Source: JACPKO01 sp964406775
GTDB lineage: Bacteria > Patescibacteriota > Microgenomatia > Daviesbacterales > UBA10151
Assembly: GCA_964406775.1 (NCBI GenBank)
Contig: CAYOSW010000010.1
Span: forward strand, 1-44,747
Direction of reading: 5' to 3'
DNA length: 44,747 bases
In this document: in pieces, positions 1 to 8,080 of the stretch
Layout of the letters: every line of letters begins with the position of its first letter
Position numbering within the stretch: the stretch's first letter is position 1
Made by a program: the position numbers and the translations under genes
The notes under the pieces: model-generated
Seen by the model: only the letters and a program-made list of their open reading frames with translations
Told to the model about the DNA's origin: nothing
Database searches by the model: none

Positions 1-624
1 TAGCTCAGTCAGAAAAAGCCTTTTTTTTATAACGCCCATTTCGTAATCGTTCCCGATTAATATTTCCGCACCCTTAATCCCAGATCGAAGCTGTGCATCT
101 GTAAGTCTCGGTAACTGCATCCCCGGATCAAATAAATAGGGAATATTCAGTTCCTTGCATTCGGCTGCAAATTTAATCATAGCTTCAGGTAAATCTGGTG
201 TAATAACTACAAAATCAACAGGTGTTTTGATTTTTTTTATGCTTAAATGCACGTTTTGGCGCATAGCGCCTGGATAAAAAGCGCTTATCTGATTATCCGC
301 TTGGTCGGTCATAATTATTGCGGTGGCTGTTGAATCTCCATTAACAATATTGATATCTTCGATATTAATATCGTTCTCCGTCAGGAATTTTGCATAACTG
401 TCAAAATCATCACCGGCATTGCTTAGGATTGCCGTTTCCATTCTAAGAAGCGACAAGGTATAGGCAATATTTGCTGAATTGCCACCGCGCTCTTTTTTTA
501 AACTATCAACTAAAAAAGAAACATTTAATATATGCAGTTTTGAAGGATCAATATGCTCGGTAAATTTTCCCGGAAAATCCATTATTAAGTCATATGCTAG
601 TGATCCTGTTACTAATATTCTCAT
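1..624 (-). CDS. PfkB/ribokinase-family carbohydrate kinase, 3' end cut by window edge
   Basis: An open frame of 208 codons runs from ATG at 622-624 to the left edge of the window, so the C-terminus with the expected GAGD-type catalytic motif is missing. The start MRILVTGSLAYDLIMDFPG and the segment ERGGNSANIAYTLSLL match the N-terminal substrate-binding part of PfkB kinases, and the last visible residues GNDYEMG resemble the conserved NEYE region. Family members phosphorylate sugars or nucleosides (ribose, adenosine, fructose derivatives) in the cytosol; the substrate cannot be told from this fragment. The start codon overlaps the glmS stop codon by one base (TAATG), so the two genes are probably translationally coupled and cotranscribed. 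Confidence 0.85.
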   Translation of the reverse strand, partial: MRILVTGSLAYDLIMDFPGKFTEHIDPSKLHILNVSFLVDSLKKERGGNSANIAYTLSLLRMETAILSNAGDDFDSYAKFLTENDINIEDINIVNGDSTATAIIMTDQADNQISAFYPGAMRQNVHLSIKKIKTPVDFVVITPDLPEAMIKFAAECKELNIPYLFDPGMQLPRLTDAQLRSGIKGAEILIGNDYEMGVIKKRLFLTEL

Positions 625-2402
625 TACTTTACTGTGACTGATTTGGCGATATTGCGCGGTTTATCAATCGGATTGCCGCGCTTTAAAGTCAGGTAGTAAG
701 TTAAAAGTTGGAGGGGAACAACGGCTAAAACCGCTGTAAGATTGCCGGCTTCAGGAATTTTAATAAAGTAGTCAAACTCCTTGTGTTTAAGAGGGGAAAT
801 GCCGATTATCGTTCCGCCACGGGTTTTAATTTGTTCTACCGCGTTAATAACATCGTTTCTTAATTCTTCTCCGGGGACTAAGGCTATCGCGTGGACTCCT
901 TTTTGTATCATCGCTATCACATAATGTTTTAAGTCACCGGAAGGAAGAGCGTGCGCGTGAACATTCGCGACTTCAATTAATTTAATCATTCCTTCGCGGG
1001 CGATCTGGTAATACTCGGATTTTCCGAACATATATAAGTCCTCTACATTCACTAATTTATCAGCAAGCTCTTTAATATTTCCGGTTTCACCCCCTTTTAA
1101 CCATTCGGTCAGTTTTTCCGATGCTTGCATAGCGTCATCTTTGGCTTTATCCAAGGCGCCGTTTAAAAAATTAGCCAAAAGATAAAACCAGATGGCCTGG
1201 GAAGTAAAAATTTTGGTCGATGCCACAGCAATTTCAGGTCCGGCGTTCGCCATAAACGGAAATTCGCTTACCCGACTGATTGTCGAACCCGGCATATTAA
1301 CAAAACTGGCAATTCTGACGTTTTTCTGCTTAACAATCTCAAGCGCCTCAAGCACATCCGCAGTCTCTCCGGATTGGGAGGGAACAATCACCAGATCATC
1401 GGCTTTAAATAAATCATAATATTCCCGCGATTCAGCTCCTATCAAGGCTATTGCATTAATTTTAGCTATTTTGCGGAGATAAAAAGCGCCGAGAGCTGCG
1501 GCAACACCGGCAGTACCTGAGCCGATTGTATAAACCGTCGTTTCAGGCTTAATTTCCTTCTTTAATTTTTCCAGCATTTCCTCATCAAGAAGCTGGACAG
1601 CTTTTTTTATGGTTTCCGGCTGCTCCAGAATTTCTTTAATCATAAAGTGCTCGTAGCCGTTTTTGGAGATTTCGCCTCCGGAAATTTCCAACGTTTGCCA
1701 GGAAAGTGATAGTTTATTACCGCTTTTCAGATCAAAAAGATCCGGTTCATCTTTGCCGATTTGTATGAGTTGAAAATTTTCGATGACAACGATTTTATCC
1801 ACCATATCTGAAAAAGAAAGAGCATCCGAACTTAAAAAGTACTCACGGGCACTATTTGTACCCAACACTAAAGGTGAACCGTTTTTCACTGCGTAAATAT
1901 TTCCCTCATTATCTAAAACGATAATGGTATTTCTTCCTTCCAACTTCATAAAAGCCTCCCGAATTGCGTCACGGAGTGTAAGTTTGCTTGTCTTTTTTAA
2001 ATCCTCAATAAGCCTGACGATAACCTCAGTGTCCGTTTCACTTATAAATTTATAGCCTTTACCTGATAACTCACTTTTTATCTCCAGAAAGTTTTCAAAA
2101 ATTCCGTTTTGAGCTAAAACGAATGTGTTGTCGGAAGATGAGTGTGGATGGGCGTTAGTCTGACTGACGCCTCCGTGGGTCGCCCAGCGGGTATGACCTA
2201 CAGCTATACGAGAATCTTTATCGGCTTCAACCTCGCCCAGAGCCGAACCGATTGATCCGGTATTTTTTACGGTATTAATAATGGAGCCGTTTAAAGTAGA
2301 TATCCCCCAGGAATCGTAGCCCCGGTATTCAAGTCTGGTAAGACCTTCGAGAACGAGTTTAAATGCCTCTTTGCTTCCTTTATAGCCGAATATTCCGCAC
2401 AT
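624..2402 (-). CDS. glmS: Glutamine--fructose-6-phosphate aminotransferase (isomerizing)
   Basis: GlmS makes glucosamine-6-phosphate from fructose-6-phosphate and glutamine, the first step towards UDP-GlcNAc for peptidoglycan. At 592 residues it is close to the usual ~600. The N-terminal glutaminase domain has the nucleophile Cys2 (MCGIFGYKG), LEYRGYDS, HTRWATHG and SETDTEV. Two SIS domains follow, with IGSGTAG, SQSGETADVLEAL and TKIFTSQ. The C-terminus DKPRNIAKSVTV is the classic GlmS tail. The usual HNGIIEN is QNGIFEN here, a mild variation. No glmS ribozyme was recognised upstream. The downstream sugar kinase overlaps by one base, and murA lies 1.5 kb away on the other strand, so this stretch is linked to wall precursor supply. 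Confidence 0.96.
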   Translation of the reverse strand: MCGIFGYKGSKEAFKLVLEGLTRLEYRGYDSWGISTLNGSIINTVKNTGSIGSALGEVEADKDSRIAVGHTRWATHGGVSQTNAHPHSSSDNTFVLAQNGIFENFLEIKSELSGKGYKFISETDTEVIVRLIEDLKKTSKLTLRDAIREAFMKLEGRNTIIVLDNEGNIYAVKNGSPLVLGTNSAREYFLSSDALSFSDMVDKIVVIENFQLIQIGKDEPDLFDLKSGNKLSLSWQTLEISGGEISKNGYEHFMIKEILEQPETIKKAVQLLDEEMLEKLKKEIKPETTVYTIGSGTAGVAAALGAFYLRKIAKINAIALIGAESREYYDLFKADDLVIVPSQSGETADVLEALEIVKQKNVRIASFVNMPGSTISRVSEFPFMANAGPEIAVASTKIFTSQAIWFYLLANFLNGALDKAKDDAMQASEKLTEWLKGGETGNIKELADKLVNVEDLYMFGKSEYYQIAREGMIKLIEVANVHAHALPSGDLKHYVIAMIQKGVHAIALVPGEELRNDVINAVEQIKTRGGTIIGISPLKHKEFDYFIKIPEAGNLTAVLAVVPLQLLTYYLTLKRGNPIDKPRNIAKSVTVK

Positions 2403-2439
2403 TGATTAACTGGTAGAATGACAAATCCGGGGCTTTAAG

Positions 2440-2844
2440 TCAAGCTTTTTTGTGCTTTGATTTACCTTTTTTGGAAGACTTTTGGTTTACTAATTTATAG
2501 GTTGCATACAGCGCAGGAAAAGACGGAAAACCGGCAAGTATAGAAACAAATCCTGAAGTGGGTAAAGCAATACCTGCGCCTATTATCTCCTGGAGAAAGG
2601 CAACAGATTCAAAAAGCAAAAAAAGTCCAATTAAACCCAAATTAGCTTTAAAAAGCAGATCTAAAACAGCTTTTGAAAAAATTGGTCTTCTGTATGCGTA
2701 TGAATAAGCGGAAACATTCAATCCGGCTCCTAAAATTAAAGTCAAAAGTCCGAAAAGCTGATTGAAACTTGTGCCGTATCCGTAAGATATGAACGAAAGG
2801 ACGTTAATCACCGCAAAAATCCAAACATAAACCTTCCAGAGCAT
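2440..2844 (-). CDS. Small polytopic membrane protein with Lys-rich tail
   Basis: This 134-residue protein is not recognised. It has about four hydrophobic segments: near residues 3-20, 28-48, 66-86 and 95-115. It ends in a strongly basic tail (SSKKGKSKHKKA) that would sit in the cytoplasm and could contact nucleic acid or phospholipid. It starts with ATG at 2842-2844, only six bases after a possible -10 box. The gene is divergent from the anchored protein beginning at 2920, with about 75 bases between the starts, so both promoters share this short spacer. Function unknown; a general membrane protein is all that can be said. Confidence 0.6.
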   Translation of the reverse strand: MLWKVYVWIFAVINVLSFISYGYGTSFNQLFGLLTLILGAGLNVSAYSYAYRRPIFSKAVLDLLFKANLGLIGLFLLFESVAFLQEIIGAGIALPTSGFVSILAGFPSFPALYATYKLVNQKSSKKGKSKHKKA

Positions 2845-2850
2845 TAATCT

Positions 2851-2880
2851 ATTCTCTGCTTAAAGGCCGGCAAGAGTCAA
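2851..2880 (-). promoter_or_regulatory. Putative promoter placed for a leaderless mRNA
   Basis: On the minus strand TTGACT (2875-2880) is followed after 18 bases by GAGAAT (2851-2856), then six bases and the ATG of the membrane protein. This spacing would put the transcription start at or next to the start codon. The -35 box is good and the -10 box is weak. Confidence 0.45.
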
Positions 2881-2884
2881 TAGA

Positions 2885-2913
2885 TTGCCAATAAAAGTGG
2901 TAAGTGGAATACT
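2885..2913 (+). promoter_or_regulatory. Putative promoter placed for a leaderless mRNA
   Basis: TTGCCA (2885-2890), a 17-base spacer and AATACT (2908-2913) precede the ATG at 2920 by six bases. No Shine-Dalgarno is present. The -10 box matches the consensus at four of six positions. Confidence 0.4.
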
Positions 2914-2919
2914 TATGTT

Positions 2920-3885
2920 ATGACCGAAAATCAAAAAGGAGGAATTATCCCGATTGCCGGAATTGCAGTTGCACTTATAATTATCGGAATCTTAGGCTAT
3001 AGCTCATACCGCGACTACTTCAAAGGCGGAGCGGCGGAAACTCAAAAGAAAATGGTTCAAAAACCATCCGGAGATACCGTTTTAAAAGAAGCTTCTCCTT
3101 CGGCTACGCCTTTTGCTTCAGGTTTGGTTTTTAATAACCCTCAGCTGTTGGCCTATGATGAAGAAGAGACTTCTCCCGACGGTAAATATACTTTTTCGCT
3201 CGATATTGCCGAATATCCTTCTGAGCTATGTTCATACAAACTGACAGAGACCGCGTCAGGAAAAATTATTAAGCTTTCTTCCCTCAGTGATAGGATTCCC
3301 TGCGAGCAGGGTATGGGAAACACATCCGCGTTTCTAGGCTTAGGCGATAACGGGAAACTAGCTGTGGGACTCGCATCGGGAAAAATTGCCATAATAGATA
3401 TTCCTTCGGACACGTACACTTATCACACTTATAAACCCGAATTGATGTTCCGTGCCGTGTCAAAAGACTTCAGTAAGTGGCTATTCAGTAAAGACACAGG
3501 AGACTCTACCGTATTTAGTGTCCGGGATATGAGTAATGCGGAGCTTTTGGAGATTTCCGTAAGTTCGGATGAAGAGAATGCGTATGCCCTCTTCAGGGTT
3601 TTAAGTGATATGAAGAATAACGGCTTTGTTTTTATCTCAAGAAATTACAAACCGCCGAAAAACGGTAGCGGAGATTCAAGAGTGTCTTATAAATTCGATT
3701 TTCTGCCTGCCGATGATTTAAATTTTAAAACGGTCCTTGTGACGGATTATAAAAGCGTTCCGGGGCGGGGCTGCGGTAACGACAGGTTGGCATCAGTGCA
3801 AGGGGAAATTATAATAAAGCCGAGCTGTATTATGGTTAACGATAAATATATGTCCTCAGACAATGCGATACATATCAAGCTCTAA
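2920..3885 (+). CDS. Membrane-anchored extracytoplasmic protein, possibly beta-propeller-like
   Basis: The 321-residue protein starts with a short polar end and one hydrophobic anchor (about residues 9-27), followed by a Ser/Pro-containing linker and a soluble domain, so it is probably tethered outside the membrane. The segments TSPDGKYTFSLDI, LGDNGKLAVGLASGKIAIIDI and FSKWLFSKD resemble blades of WD40/TolB-like propellers, where 'spDGk' turns are common, but this is only suggestive. Several cysteines (LCSYKL, IPCEQG, RGCGND, PSCIMV) could form two disulfides. The stop codon is 27 bases before the murA ATG, so it may be cotranscribed with murA. Function unknown. Confidence 0.6.
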   Translation: MTENQKGGIIPIAGIAVALIIIGILGYSSYRDYFKGGAAETQKKMVQKPSGDTVLKEASPSATPFASGLVFNNPQLLAYDEEETSPDGKYTFSLDIAEYPSELCSYKLTETASGKIIKLSSLSDRIPCEQGMGNTSAFLGLGDNGKLAVGLASGKIAIIDIPSDTYTYHTYKPELMFRAVSKDFSKWLFSKDTGDSTVFSVRDMSNAELLEISVSSDEENAYALFRVLSDMKNNGFVFISRNYKPPKNGSGDSRVSYKFDFLPADDLNFKTVLVTDYKSVPGRGCGNDRLASVQGEIIIKPSCIMVNDKYMSSDNAIHIKL

Positions 3886-3912
3886 TTGCGGATCTGTGTT
3901 AATATCTTAACG

Positions 3913-5178
3913 ATGGCTAAATTTATTATTGAGGGTGGAGTACGCTTAAATGGGGAAGTCAAAATTTCCGGGAATAAAAATTCTGTACTTCCCTGTCTAG
4001 CAGCCTGCCTGTTAACTGAAGATCAGGTTACGCTGACGAATTGTCCGCAAATATCTGATGTTAGAGTTTTTCTGGAGCTTCTTAAAGGATTGGGGGCAGA
4101 AGTTTCCGAAGGCTTGGATGGTGAAATTAAGGTTAAAGCCGGGAAAATCTCGGGGGATGCCTTACCTAAGGATTTAATGGTCAGACTGCGGGCTTCGGTT
4201 CTTTTAGTCGGACCGCTTCTGGCACGTCTCGGTAAAATAGAATTTTACCACCCCGGGGGAGATATTATTGGAAAAAGGAGTATCGATACCCATCTTAAAG
4301 GATTTTCGGATTTGGGATTTGATTTTGAAAGGGAAGATAAAAGATACCTGGGCAAGAAAACCCGTGAAGTTAATAAGGATTTACAGATTTTTTTGGATGA
4401 GCCTTCTGTCACAGCTACCGAAAATCTGATTTTGGCTTCCGTTTTAGGGAGCGGACAGAAAATTCTTAAAAATTGCGCGCAGGAACCGCACGTTGTGGAC
4501 CTTTGCAACCTGCTTAATAAAATGGGGGCAAAAATTAACGGTGTTGGAACTTCCACTTTAATAATCGAGGGACAGGAGAAGTTAAAAGGAGCCGAGTTCA
4601 GAATCGGCCAGGACTTTGTAGAGATCGGAACTTATGCCATAGCCGCAGGGATTACCTACGGGAATCTGACTTTGAGCAACTGCACTCTTGAAGATATGGA
4701 ACCGATAACCATCCCGTTAAAGCAATTCGGAATTAACCTTCAAAAATCAGGTACGGATAAAATTAAAATTTGGGCGGAGAATTTAAAAGCGGTTGAACGG
4801 ATTCACGTCCGTCCCTGGCCGGGATTCCCGACCGATCTGATGAGTGTGTTTATTGTTCTTGCATCGCAAGCCCACGGTGTAACTCTGCTTCACGATTGGA
4901 TGTATGAGTCACGGATGTTTTTTGTCGATAAATTAATTCAAATGGGCGCAAGCATTGTGATTGCCGATCCGCACCGCGTCTTAGTCCACGGCCCCTCAAA
5001 ACTTTTAGGACGCGAACTTGAAACACCCGATATCCGTGCGGGAATGGCGTTAGTTTTAGCTGGGCTTGTCGCAAAGGGAACAAGTGTTATTAATAAAGCA
5101 GAACTGATTGAAAGAGGTTATGAGGATGTTGTCGGAAACTTAACCCGTTTAGGGGTTAATATTCAAAAGATGGATTAA
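3913..5178 (+). CDS. murA: UDP-N-acetylglucosamine 1-carboxyvinyltransferase (MurA), Cys-to-Asp variant
   Basis: MurA transfers enolpyruvate from PEP to UDP-GlcNAc, the first committed step of peptidoglycan synthesis. The 421-residue length is normal. Visible motifs are SGNKNSVLP (catalytic Lys/Asn near residue 22), PWPGFPTDLM (catalytic Asp region), DIRAGMALVLAGL and IERGYEDV near the C-terminus. In the active-site loop the usual PGGC reads PGGDIIGKRSIDTH, so the PEP-reactive, fosfomycin-targeted Cys is Asp117 (codon 4261-4263). The same natural replacement is known in mycobacteria, chlamydiae and Borrelia and gives fosfomycin insensitivity. I chose ATG 3913, where the family alignment begins (MAKFIIEGG), rather than the in-frame TTG at 3886. 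A TAATAT at 3900-3905 lies seven bases before it. Confidence 0.95.
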   Translation: MAKFIIEGGVRLNGEVKISGNKNSVLPCLAACLLTEDQVTLTNCPQISDVRVFLELLKGLGAEVSEGLDGEIKVKAGKISGDALPKDLMVRLRASVLLVGPLLARLGKIEFYHPGGDIIGKRSIDTHLKGFSDLGFDFEREDKRYLGKKTREVNKDLQIFLDEPSVTATENLILASVLGSGQKILKNCAQEPHVVDLCNLLNKMGAKINGVGTSTLIIEGQEKLKGAEFRIGQDFVEIGTYAIAAGITYGNLTLSNCTLEDMEPITIPLKQFGINLQKSGTDKIKIWAENLKAVERIHVRPWPGFPTDLMSVFIVLASQAHGVTLLHDWMYESRMFFVDKLIQMGASIVIADPHRVLVHGPSKLLGRELETPDIRAGMALVLAGLVAKGTSVINKAELIERGYEDVVGNLTRLGVNIQKMD

Positions 5179-5531
5179 TCTTCTTCTAGCATTCCGTAGC
5201 CGAGGGCAGCAAATCTTCTTGTTGCTCTTATTAATGCTATATTCGGGCCTCTCTTTCTTCTATTTATAGAGCTTCTTATTTCCTGGGCCTGATCTACAAT
5301 GGCTTCTACCGCTTCCATATCACCTCTTGCAATTTCGTATGCTTTACAAACTGCCCCTAAGGTAGGGGCTGAAAATCCCTGCCTTCCTAAATCTCCAATA
5401 TAAGTTTCGGTTAAATGATCGGCCAAATATAAAAGCCAGCTGACATCTCGGGCTCTAACTCCCTTACTTTTTAAAAAGGATCTGTGCGCAGGAGTAAATT
5501 CAATGAATTCGCGCGAACTTGGTCTGCCCAT
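5175..5531 (-). CDS. Unknown small cytosolic protein
   Basis: This 118-residue protein is not recognised. It is soluble, mostly helical in appearance and slightly basic, with an Arg-rich patch (SINRRKRGPNIALIRATRR) before an acidic end. Its stop overlaps the murA stop codon by two bases in convergent orientation. I place the start at ATG 5529-5531, because a near-consensus promoter ends six bases upstream and the in-frame TTG at 5537 would lie partly inside the -10 region. No neighbour suggests a role. It could be a regulatory or nucleic-acid-binding protein, but nothing shows this directly. Confidence 0.6.
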   Translation of the reverse strand: MGRPSSREFIEFTPAHRSFLKSKGVRARDVSWLLYLADHLTETYIGDLGRQGFSAPTLGAVCKAYEIARGDMEAVEAIVDQAQEIRSSINRRKRGPNIALIRATRRFAALGYGMLEED

Positions 5532-5537
5532 ACGCAA

Positions 5538-5566
5538 AAAATAACACTAGGATACTAATATGTCAA
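5538..5566 (-). promoter_or_regulatory. Strong promoter for leaderless gene at 5175-5531
   Basis: On the minus strand a perfect TTGACA (5561-5566), a 17-base spacer and TATTTT (5538-5543) are followed by six bases and ATG. Transcription would start at the A of the start codon or within a base or two of it. Confidence 0.65.
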
Positions 5567-5581
5567 ATTATATCAACTAGT

Positions 5582-7117
5582 TTAAGGGTTAAGAATAAAT
5601 TCAGATGAAGCTGAAGAATCCTTAACTCTAGTGAATACGCCCGCATACTGATCTTCATACGGTTTCTTCCATTTACCTTCTTTAACAAGTTGCTCAAGTC
5701 TGCCGTAAATATTCTTATCCTTCCACATTAAGACATTGTCATATTTTGATTTATCGACATCTTCCCAGTCCTGCTCTAAAGCGTAATATTCAGAAAACGC
5801 GCTATAACCGTTTGAATCTTTCCAAAGATGCATCCGTCCGTCTATCGAAGGCTTAACTTCCGGGAAATTCCAGATAATAAATCCTCCCCATCCGTAAAGT
5901 GTTAGCAATTTATCGGTCAATTTATTGTCGCGGACATATTCCAGGGATTGAAACGTACAATTTCCGTATTGTTCACAATAAATTTGCCAATTCATATCGA
6001 TGTATTGTTTGAACGGAAGCTTAATATAACCGGTAATGACAATATAAAAAACAAAAAGCACCAACGCAATTTTCCGTGCGGTTTTTTCCGAATCGGGTTT
6101 TACAAAATCGGAAATAGGTTTAAGCAGGGGAATACCTAAATAATACATCGACCAGGCGTATCTTCTGACCCACCAGGAAAGGGTGAAAAGTACTCCCAAA
6201 ATTCCTGTCCAGGGAAGATATTTTTTTATTGCGCCTGAAAAGAAAAGGAAAACAGCACCCAGAAAAACTATAATTCCGAAAAACATCTGATTCCACCAGG
6301 GTTCTGATAAATCGTCAAAGGGCAGATATTCAATAATGTATTGGAGATCCTGATTTTTGAAATGCAAAAAGGCATCGGTATAAATTCCAAAACCGAAAGG
6401 GTGTATTAGTGTTGCCGAAAATGAGGCAAGAAGTATAAACAGAATAAAACTGGTTTGCCTGAATCTATTTTTTACAAAATTATTGAGTGCTGAGAAAAGT
6501 TTTTTTATCTCAAACGGTTCTTGCAGAAATTGTCCCAAAAAGTAAAGAAAAAACCAAAGTATCAGAATCCCGAACCCTAAAATAAATTGTCCGTGAATAT
6601 TAGCCCAAAATAAAAATAGAGGTATTAGCCAAAGCAAAATCTTTTCCGATTTAAGTTTCTCAAATTTTGAAAGTATCAATATTAAAAGACCCAGCATCAT
6701 AACGGAAACTGTCTGACCTCGGAAGGAAACTTCATTTACGGGATTTTCTAAAATTATGAGGAGTGGAAAGATCACGACCTTTTGCCAATAATCCAAATCA
6801 AAAGCTTTCGCAAAAAAATAAAAAGTCAGTGTTATAACCAGTGCGGCAAGCAGCGTTAATCCGAAGAACCCGAGCAGGTAATAGGCCGAATAATAAATCA
6901 GATCAATTCCCCAAGAAGTGTTCGGCCAGATAAAATCCGTCATCTCCGTTGAGAAAATATTTTCTTTTAAAATTCTGCCGTGTTGAAAAAAATACTCTCC
7001 GTACTTTAAATGCCATCCTAAATCCGCATCATATGGCCGGTATAAAGAGGCTAGAAATACAAATATAAAGGGGAGAAAATCGCTAATTTTCTTTAGAAAA
7101 ACACTTAAAAATTTCAT
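5582..7117 (-). CDS. Polytopic GT-C-like membrane glycosyltransferase
   Basis: The 511-residue protein has about ten hydrophobic segments separated by short loops and a soluble C-terminal portion. The first loop holds YDADLGWHLKYGEYF, which fits the acidic catalytic motif in the first extracytoplasmic loop of GT-C enzymes that use polyprenyl-phosphate sugars. The C-terminal part has YGWGGFIIWNFPEVKPSIDG, a pattern (WGG..IW..P...P.IDGR) seen in a large family of uncharacterised bacterial membrane proteins of this type. It probably transfers sugar to an envelope protein or polymer outside the membrane; donor and acceptor are unknown. The start is ATG 7117; an in-frame TTG directly before it is less likely. 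Confidence 0.65.
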   Translation of the reverse strand: MKFLSVFLKKISDFLPFIFVFLASLYRPYDADLGWHLKYGEYFFQHGRILKENIFSTEMTDFIWPNTSWGIDLIYYSAYYLLGFFGLTLLAALVITLTFYFFAKAFDLDYWQKVVIFPLLIILENPVNEVSFRGQTVSVMMLGLLILILSKFEKLKSEKILLWLIPLFLFWANIHGQFILGFGILILWFFLYFLGQFLQEPFEIKKLFSALNNFVKNRFRQTSFILFILLASFSATLIHPFGFGIYTDAFLHFKNQDLQYIIEYLPFDDLSEPWWNQMFFGIIVFLGAVFLFFSGAIKKYLPWTGILGVLFTLSWWVRRYAWSMYYLGIPLLKPISDFVKPDSEKTARKIALVLFVFYIVITGYIKLPFKQYIDMNWQIYCEQYGNCTFQSLEYVRDNKLTDKLLTLYGWGGFIIWNFPEVKPSIDGRMHLWKDSNGYSAFSEYYALEQDWEDVDKSKYDNVLMWKDKNIYGRLEQLVKEGKWKKPYEDQYAGVFTRVKDSSASSEFILNP

Positions 7118-7175
7118 CAAAGGTAGTTTACAACAGTGTATTACTTCTATCTAGTTGTTATCTAATTTGACCGAA

Positions 7176-7204
7176 TTGACGTAAATTTGAAAGTCCCTTA
7201 GTAT
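7176..7204 (+). promoter_or_regulatory. Putative promoter of the surface-protein operon
   Basis: TTGACG (7176-7181) and TAGTAT (7199-7204) are separated by 17 bases. The predicted transcript begins near 7211 and has a leader of about 180 bases before the ATG at 7391. In contrast to many genes here, this leader ends in a strong ribosome binding site. Confidence 0.55.
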
Positions 7205-7242
7205 ATCAACACTTAACAAAAGTTTTTCTATTTGCTGTACTG

Positions 7243-7270
7243 AGCTAGGCTCAATATTAAGCCAATAGCT
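7243..7270 (+). promoter_or_regulatory. Leader stem-loop with an AATA internal loop
   Basis: Within the leader of the operon, AGCT-A-GGCT, an eight-base loop, AGCC and AATA-GCT can fold into a two-part hairpin with an asymmetric internal loop. A similar arrangement with the shared word GCCAATAG occurs in the leader of the minus-strand repeat protein at 16901-16927. Function is unknown. Confidence 0.3.
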
Positions 7271-7320
7271 AAAATTATGACTACCTGCCCAAAAACTATT
7301 TACGACACTTAGTTAATTTT

Positions 7321-7347
7321 AACCAGCCGAAATAAGGCTGGTTTTTT
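7321..7347 (+). terminator. Intrinsic terminator inside the leader (possible attenuator)
   Basis: AACCAGCC and GGCTGGTT form an eight-base-pair stem around a GAAATAA-type loop, followed by six T. It lies between the proposed promoter and the first gene and about 30 bases before its ribosome binding site, so it may attenuate transcription of the surface operon. It could also terminate transcription that reads in from upstream, but the upstream gene is on the opposite strand. Confidence 0.65.
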
Positions 7348-7390
7348 GATGGGTTTTGAGCGAGTAGTAAACGAATGGAGGTGAAAATAT

Positions 7391-7984
7391 ATGAATAGTA
7401 AAATCGCAATGAGCGGTCTCTCAATTCTTGCATCGTTTGCAATTATGGGAGGAGCTACATTTGCTTATTTTAGTAATGCAGGAACTTCATCTGCAAATAC
7501 ATTTGCAACAGGCAGCTTAGATCTTAAGCTTACGGATGCAAGTGAAACCGATCAGGATAATGTAAGCGCAAGTTTCGGTAGCGGTACATTAGCTCCTGGT
7601 TCCTGTACTGGAAATCAGACTTTATCGCTTAAGAATACTGGAAGTGTTGCAGGAGATCACGCTGAAGTAAAAGTTACTAACGTGATAACAGACTCGAATA
7701 ATGATGCCAACCCAGATATGGATGCTTTCTTAAGACTAAATCTTCTGACTTATGACGGAGTAGATCAGACTCCTCAGATTACAGATTTTAATGGTAACGG
7801 ATACAAAGATTTGGATGACTGGGAAACAGGAACTGGTTTGGATAATTTAGCGCTAGTTGATTTAAATACGAACCATCCCTTAGTTATGGATGTGTGTTTG
7901 AATGCAACAGCAGGTAATGAAATTCAAGGTGACAGCGTAGATGCAAGCTTCGCAATTGACTTAAATCAACACGTAAGTCAATAG
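7391..7984 (+). CDS. TasA/camelysin-like secreted protein with SipW-type signal peptide
   Basis: The N-terminus MNSKIAMSGLSILASFAIMGGATFAYFSNAGTSS... shows the typical SipW-dependent signal: a hydrophobic segment, then A-x-FS(N/D) and a Thr/Ser/Asn stretch. The following segment (ANTFATGSLDLKLTD, LAPGS, LSLKNTGSVAGDH) matches the beta-sandwich of TasA/CalY (peptidase M73, camelysin) proteins, which form biofilm fibres in Bacillus. DFNGNGYKDLDDWE is a good EF-hand-like calcium loop. A strong ribosome binding site (GGAGGTG) lies seven bases before ATG. It is the first gene of an operon whose second gene is a SipW-type peptidase, which supports the assignment. Whether it forms fibres here is inference. 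Confidence 0.8.
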   Translation: MNSKIAMSGLSILASFAIMGGATFAYFSNAGTSSANTFATGSLDLKLTDASETDQDNVSASFGSGTLAPGSCTGNQTLSLKNTGSVAGDHAEVKVTNVITDSNNDANPDMDAFLRLNLLTYDGVDQTPQITDFNGNGYKDLDDWETGTGLDNLALVDLNTNHPLVMDVCLNATAGNEIQGDSVDASFAIDLNQHVSQ

Positions 7985-8000
7985 TTTAGTTTTTTTACCG

Positions 8001-8027
8001 ATAGCGGGGGAGTGGTTTCCCCGCTAT
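8001..8027 (+). promoter_or_regulatory. Intercistronic stem-loop
   Basis: ATAGCGGGG and CCCCGCTAT form a perfect nine-base-pair stem directly after the first gene of the operon. No T-run follows on the plus strand, so it is less likely to be a terminator than an mRNA-stabilising or processing hairpin that raises output of the first gene over the peptidase. Confidence 0.55.
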
Positions 8028-8080
8028 TAGGTAAATAGAAGTTAGAAGTACGAGATTCGAAATGCGAATTTAGAATTAAA

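Noticed and set aside
1192..1419. Open frame of 75 codons opposite glmS
   Set aside because: It lies wholly inside glmS on the other strand and has no recognisable motif; a shadow frame. The same holds for similar frames opposite murA, obg, thrS, pheT and the PBP gene.
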